A DNA stretch of 64,000 nt. It comes from Alteromonas sp. KUL106 (GTDB lineage: Bacteria > Pseudomonadota > Gammaproteobacteria > Enterobacterales > Alteromonadaceae). The notes beneath the pieces were generated by a model. The model was not told the DNA's origin and searched no databases. It saw nothing but the letters and a program-made list of their open reading frames with translations. The position numbers and the translations under genes are program-made. Below, in pieces: positions 63,056-64,000 of this stretch (its first letter is position 1; every line of letters starts with the position of its first letter). The stretch covers positions 62,001 to 126,000 of the forward strand of contig NZ_BLIG01000008.1 of the NCBI RefSeq assembly GCF_009811415.1, in the 5' to 3' direction.

Positions 63056-64000
63056 CTATTCCAGTAATCGGCGTTGGCGTATCAATACGTCTTCACGGAT
63101 GGGAAAATACCCGTCTCTTACCACCTGCTCCTGCCCTTCCTGTGACAAGATGTAGCGCAAGAACTCCCGTTCCAGCGTAGGTAATGGCTCACCGGGCTTT
63201 TTATTTATCACTAAATAAAGAAAACGGGCAAACGGATACGTTTCGTTGCGCACCGTGTCAATAGAAAGAGGGATTAAGCTGTCTAGTGACTCACCTAAAG
63301 GCAAAGCGCGAACCCCTGCTGTTTTATAACCATAAGCGGCATAGCCAATCGCGCCTGTCCCACTGGCCACAGACAACACAACAGATGCAGAGCCAGGTTG
63401 TTCGTTTACCGTATTTTTAAAGTCACCATCGCACAGCGCCATCACTTTAAATAAGCCATAAGTACCCGATACTGAATTTCGGCCATACAGTCTTATAGGA
63501 GAGCGATAGCCTATATCGTTAACGCCGAGCTGAGACCAATTGGTAATGGCTGTATTGCTGCCACAAAACTGGGTTTCAGAAAACACTGCGTCAACTTGCT
63601 CAAGGGTCATACCCGGCAACGGATTGCGTCTATCCACAAAAATAGCGATGGCATCCATTGCCACTTTTAATACCGTAGGTGGGTAACCGTGGGTTCGCGT
63701 GAAGTCCCGTATTTCACTGGGCTTTAACTCTCGGCTCATCGGGCCTATGGTTGCCGTGCCTTCAATAAGTGCAGGGGGGGCGGTAGATGAACCTGACGCC
63801 TGTATTTGAAAGCCGACCTGAGGATAAAGGGTTTTGAATTCCTGTGACCAAAAGGTCATTAAGTTTGCCAGCGTGTCAGAGCCAACTGACGTAATTTTTC
63901 CTGCTACACCCGGCTTGCGCTCGTAGGCCGGCACGGGGTAAGTGGTAGAATTAGATGGTAAGTTTTGTTCATATTGAGGGCTAGCGAGTGCGACAAGCGG
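63056..64000 (-). CDS. PstS-like phosphate-binding protein (5' end beyond window)
   Basis: This is a substrate-binding protein of the PstS family. Phosphate-binding motifs are GSDTLANLM, SGSSTAPPALIEGTATIGPM and GRNSVSGTYGLF. The frame stays open from the GTG at 63934 to the right edge of the window; these 22 codons read PLVALASPQYEQNLPS..., which looks like the end of a signal peptide (ALA-SPQ), so the true start lies outside. At least 314 codons are present. The protein would bind phosphate, or a phosphate-like anion, in the periplasm. Whether pst transporter genes follow cannot be seen. It is upstream of the oxygenase gene and of the Pho-box-like lipoprotein-receptor-TonB block. Confidence 0.88.
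   Translation of the reverse strand, partial: PLVALASPQYEQNLPSNSTTYPVPAYERKPGVAGKITSVGSDTLANLMTFWSQEFKTLYPQVGFQIQASGSSTAPPALIEGTATIGPMSRELKPSEIRDFTRTHGYPPTVLKVAMDAIAIFVDRRNPLPGMTLEQVDAVFSETQFCGSNTAITNWSQLGVNDIGYRSPIRLYGRNSVSGTYGLFKVMALCDGDFKNTVNEQPGSASVVLSVASGTGAIGYAAYGYKTAGVRALPLGESLDSLIPLSIDTVRNETYPFARFLYLVINKKPGEPLPTLEREFLRYILSQEGQEQVVRDGYFPIREDVLIRQRRLLE

Overview
The window looks like a chromosomal segment of a marine gammaproteobacterium of the Alteromonadales, most likely Alteromonas or a close relative. Three things support this: the conserved gammaproteobacterial gene blocks (rlmD-relA-mazG, recO-pdxJ-acpS, lptD-surA-pdxA-rsmA-apaG-apaH), the presence of AcnB, LigE and a TtpC-type TonB system, and the moderate G+C. 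The assignment is an inference from gene content; no marker search was run. No rRNA, tRNA, CRISPR array, insertion sequence or prophage was seen.

Layout. 0.1-14.2 kb is housekeeping: a class I HMG-CoA reductase, a YbaN-type membrane protein, the rlmD-relA-mazG operon, recO, pdxJ and acpS, then recJ, dsbC, xerD and djlA (all on the minus strand except the reductase). 14.7-21.4 kb is the lptD-surA-pdxA-rsmA-apaG-apaH run on the plus strand, divergent from djlA, with a sigma-E-like promoter before lptD. 21.4-25.4 kb holds a chemoreceptor with a FliA-type promoter and a CHASE4-like/GGDEF protein. 25.5-40.6 kb holds lysC, a DUF192 protein, acnB, a periplasmic ATP-dependent ligase (LigE), a small lipoprotein, an esterase-TPR protein, a hybrid histidine kinase, an exported nucleosidase, a second and longer AcnB-type aconitase, and a PQQ-type aldose dehydrogenase. 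40.8-44.1 kb holds a 5'-truncated NhaC antiporter gene, a small membrane protein and an acyl-CoA synthetase. 44.2-49.8 kb is a three-gene signalling operon: FIST sensor, PAS hybrid kinase, and REC/HD-GYP phosphodiesterase.

49.9-64 kb is the most interesting part. It is a dedicated energy-transducing outer-membrane uptake module: DUF3450, TtpC, ExbB, ExbD, TonB and a TPR protein, preceded by a TonB-dependent receptor and a 1358-residue lipoprotein made of three ~430-residue repeats. A 2-oxoglutarate oxygenase and a PstS-like phosphate-binding protein that runs off the right edge lie just upstream. Both the lipoprotein and the DUF3450-TtpC-ExbBD-TonB operon are preceded by matching Pho-box-like sites, each exactly 10 nt upstream of a -10-like hexamer. 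The whole block therefore reads as a candidate PhoB-controlled system for TonB-driven capture of phosphate or a phosphorylated compound at the cell surface.

Other themes are c-di-GMP control (GGDEF, HD-GYP, FIST sensing) and duplicated aconitase function. Many starts are GTG or TTG with good Shine-Dalgarno sequences; these were used to correct several starts.
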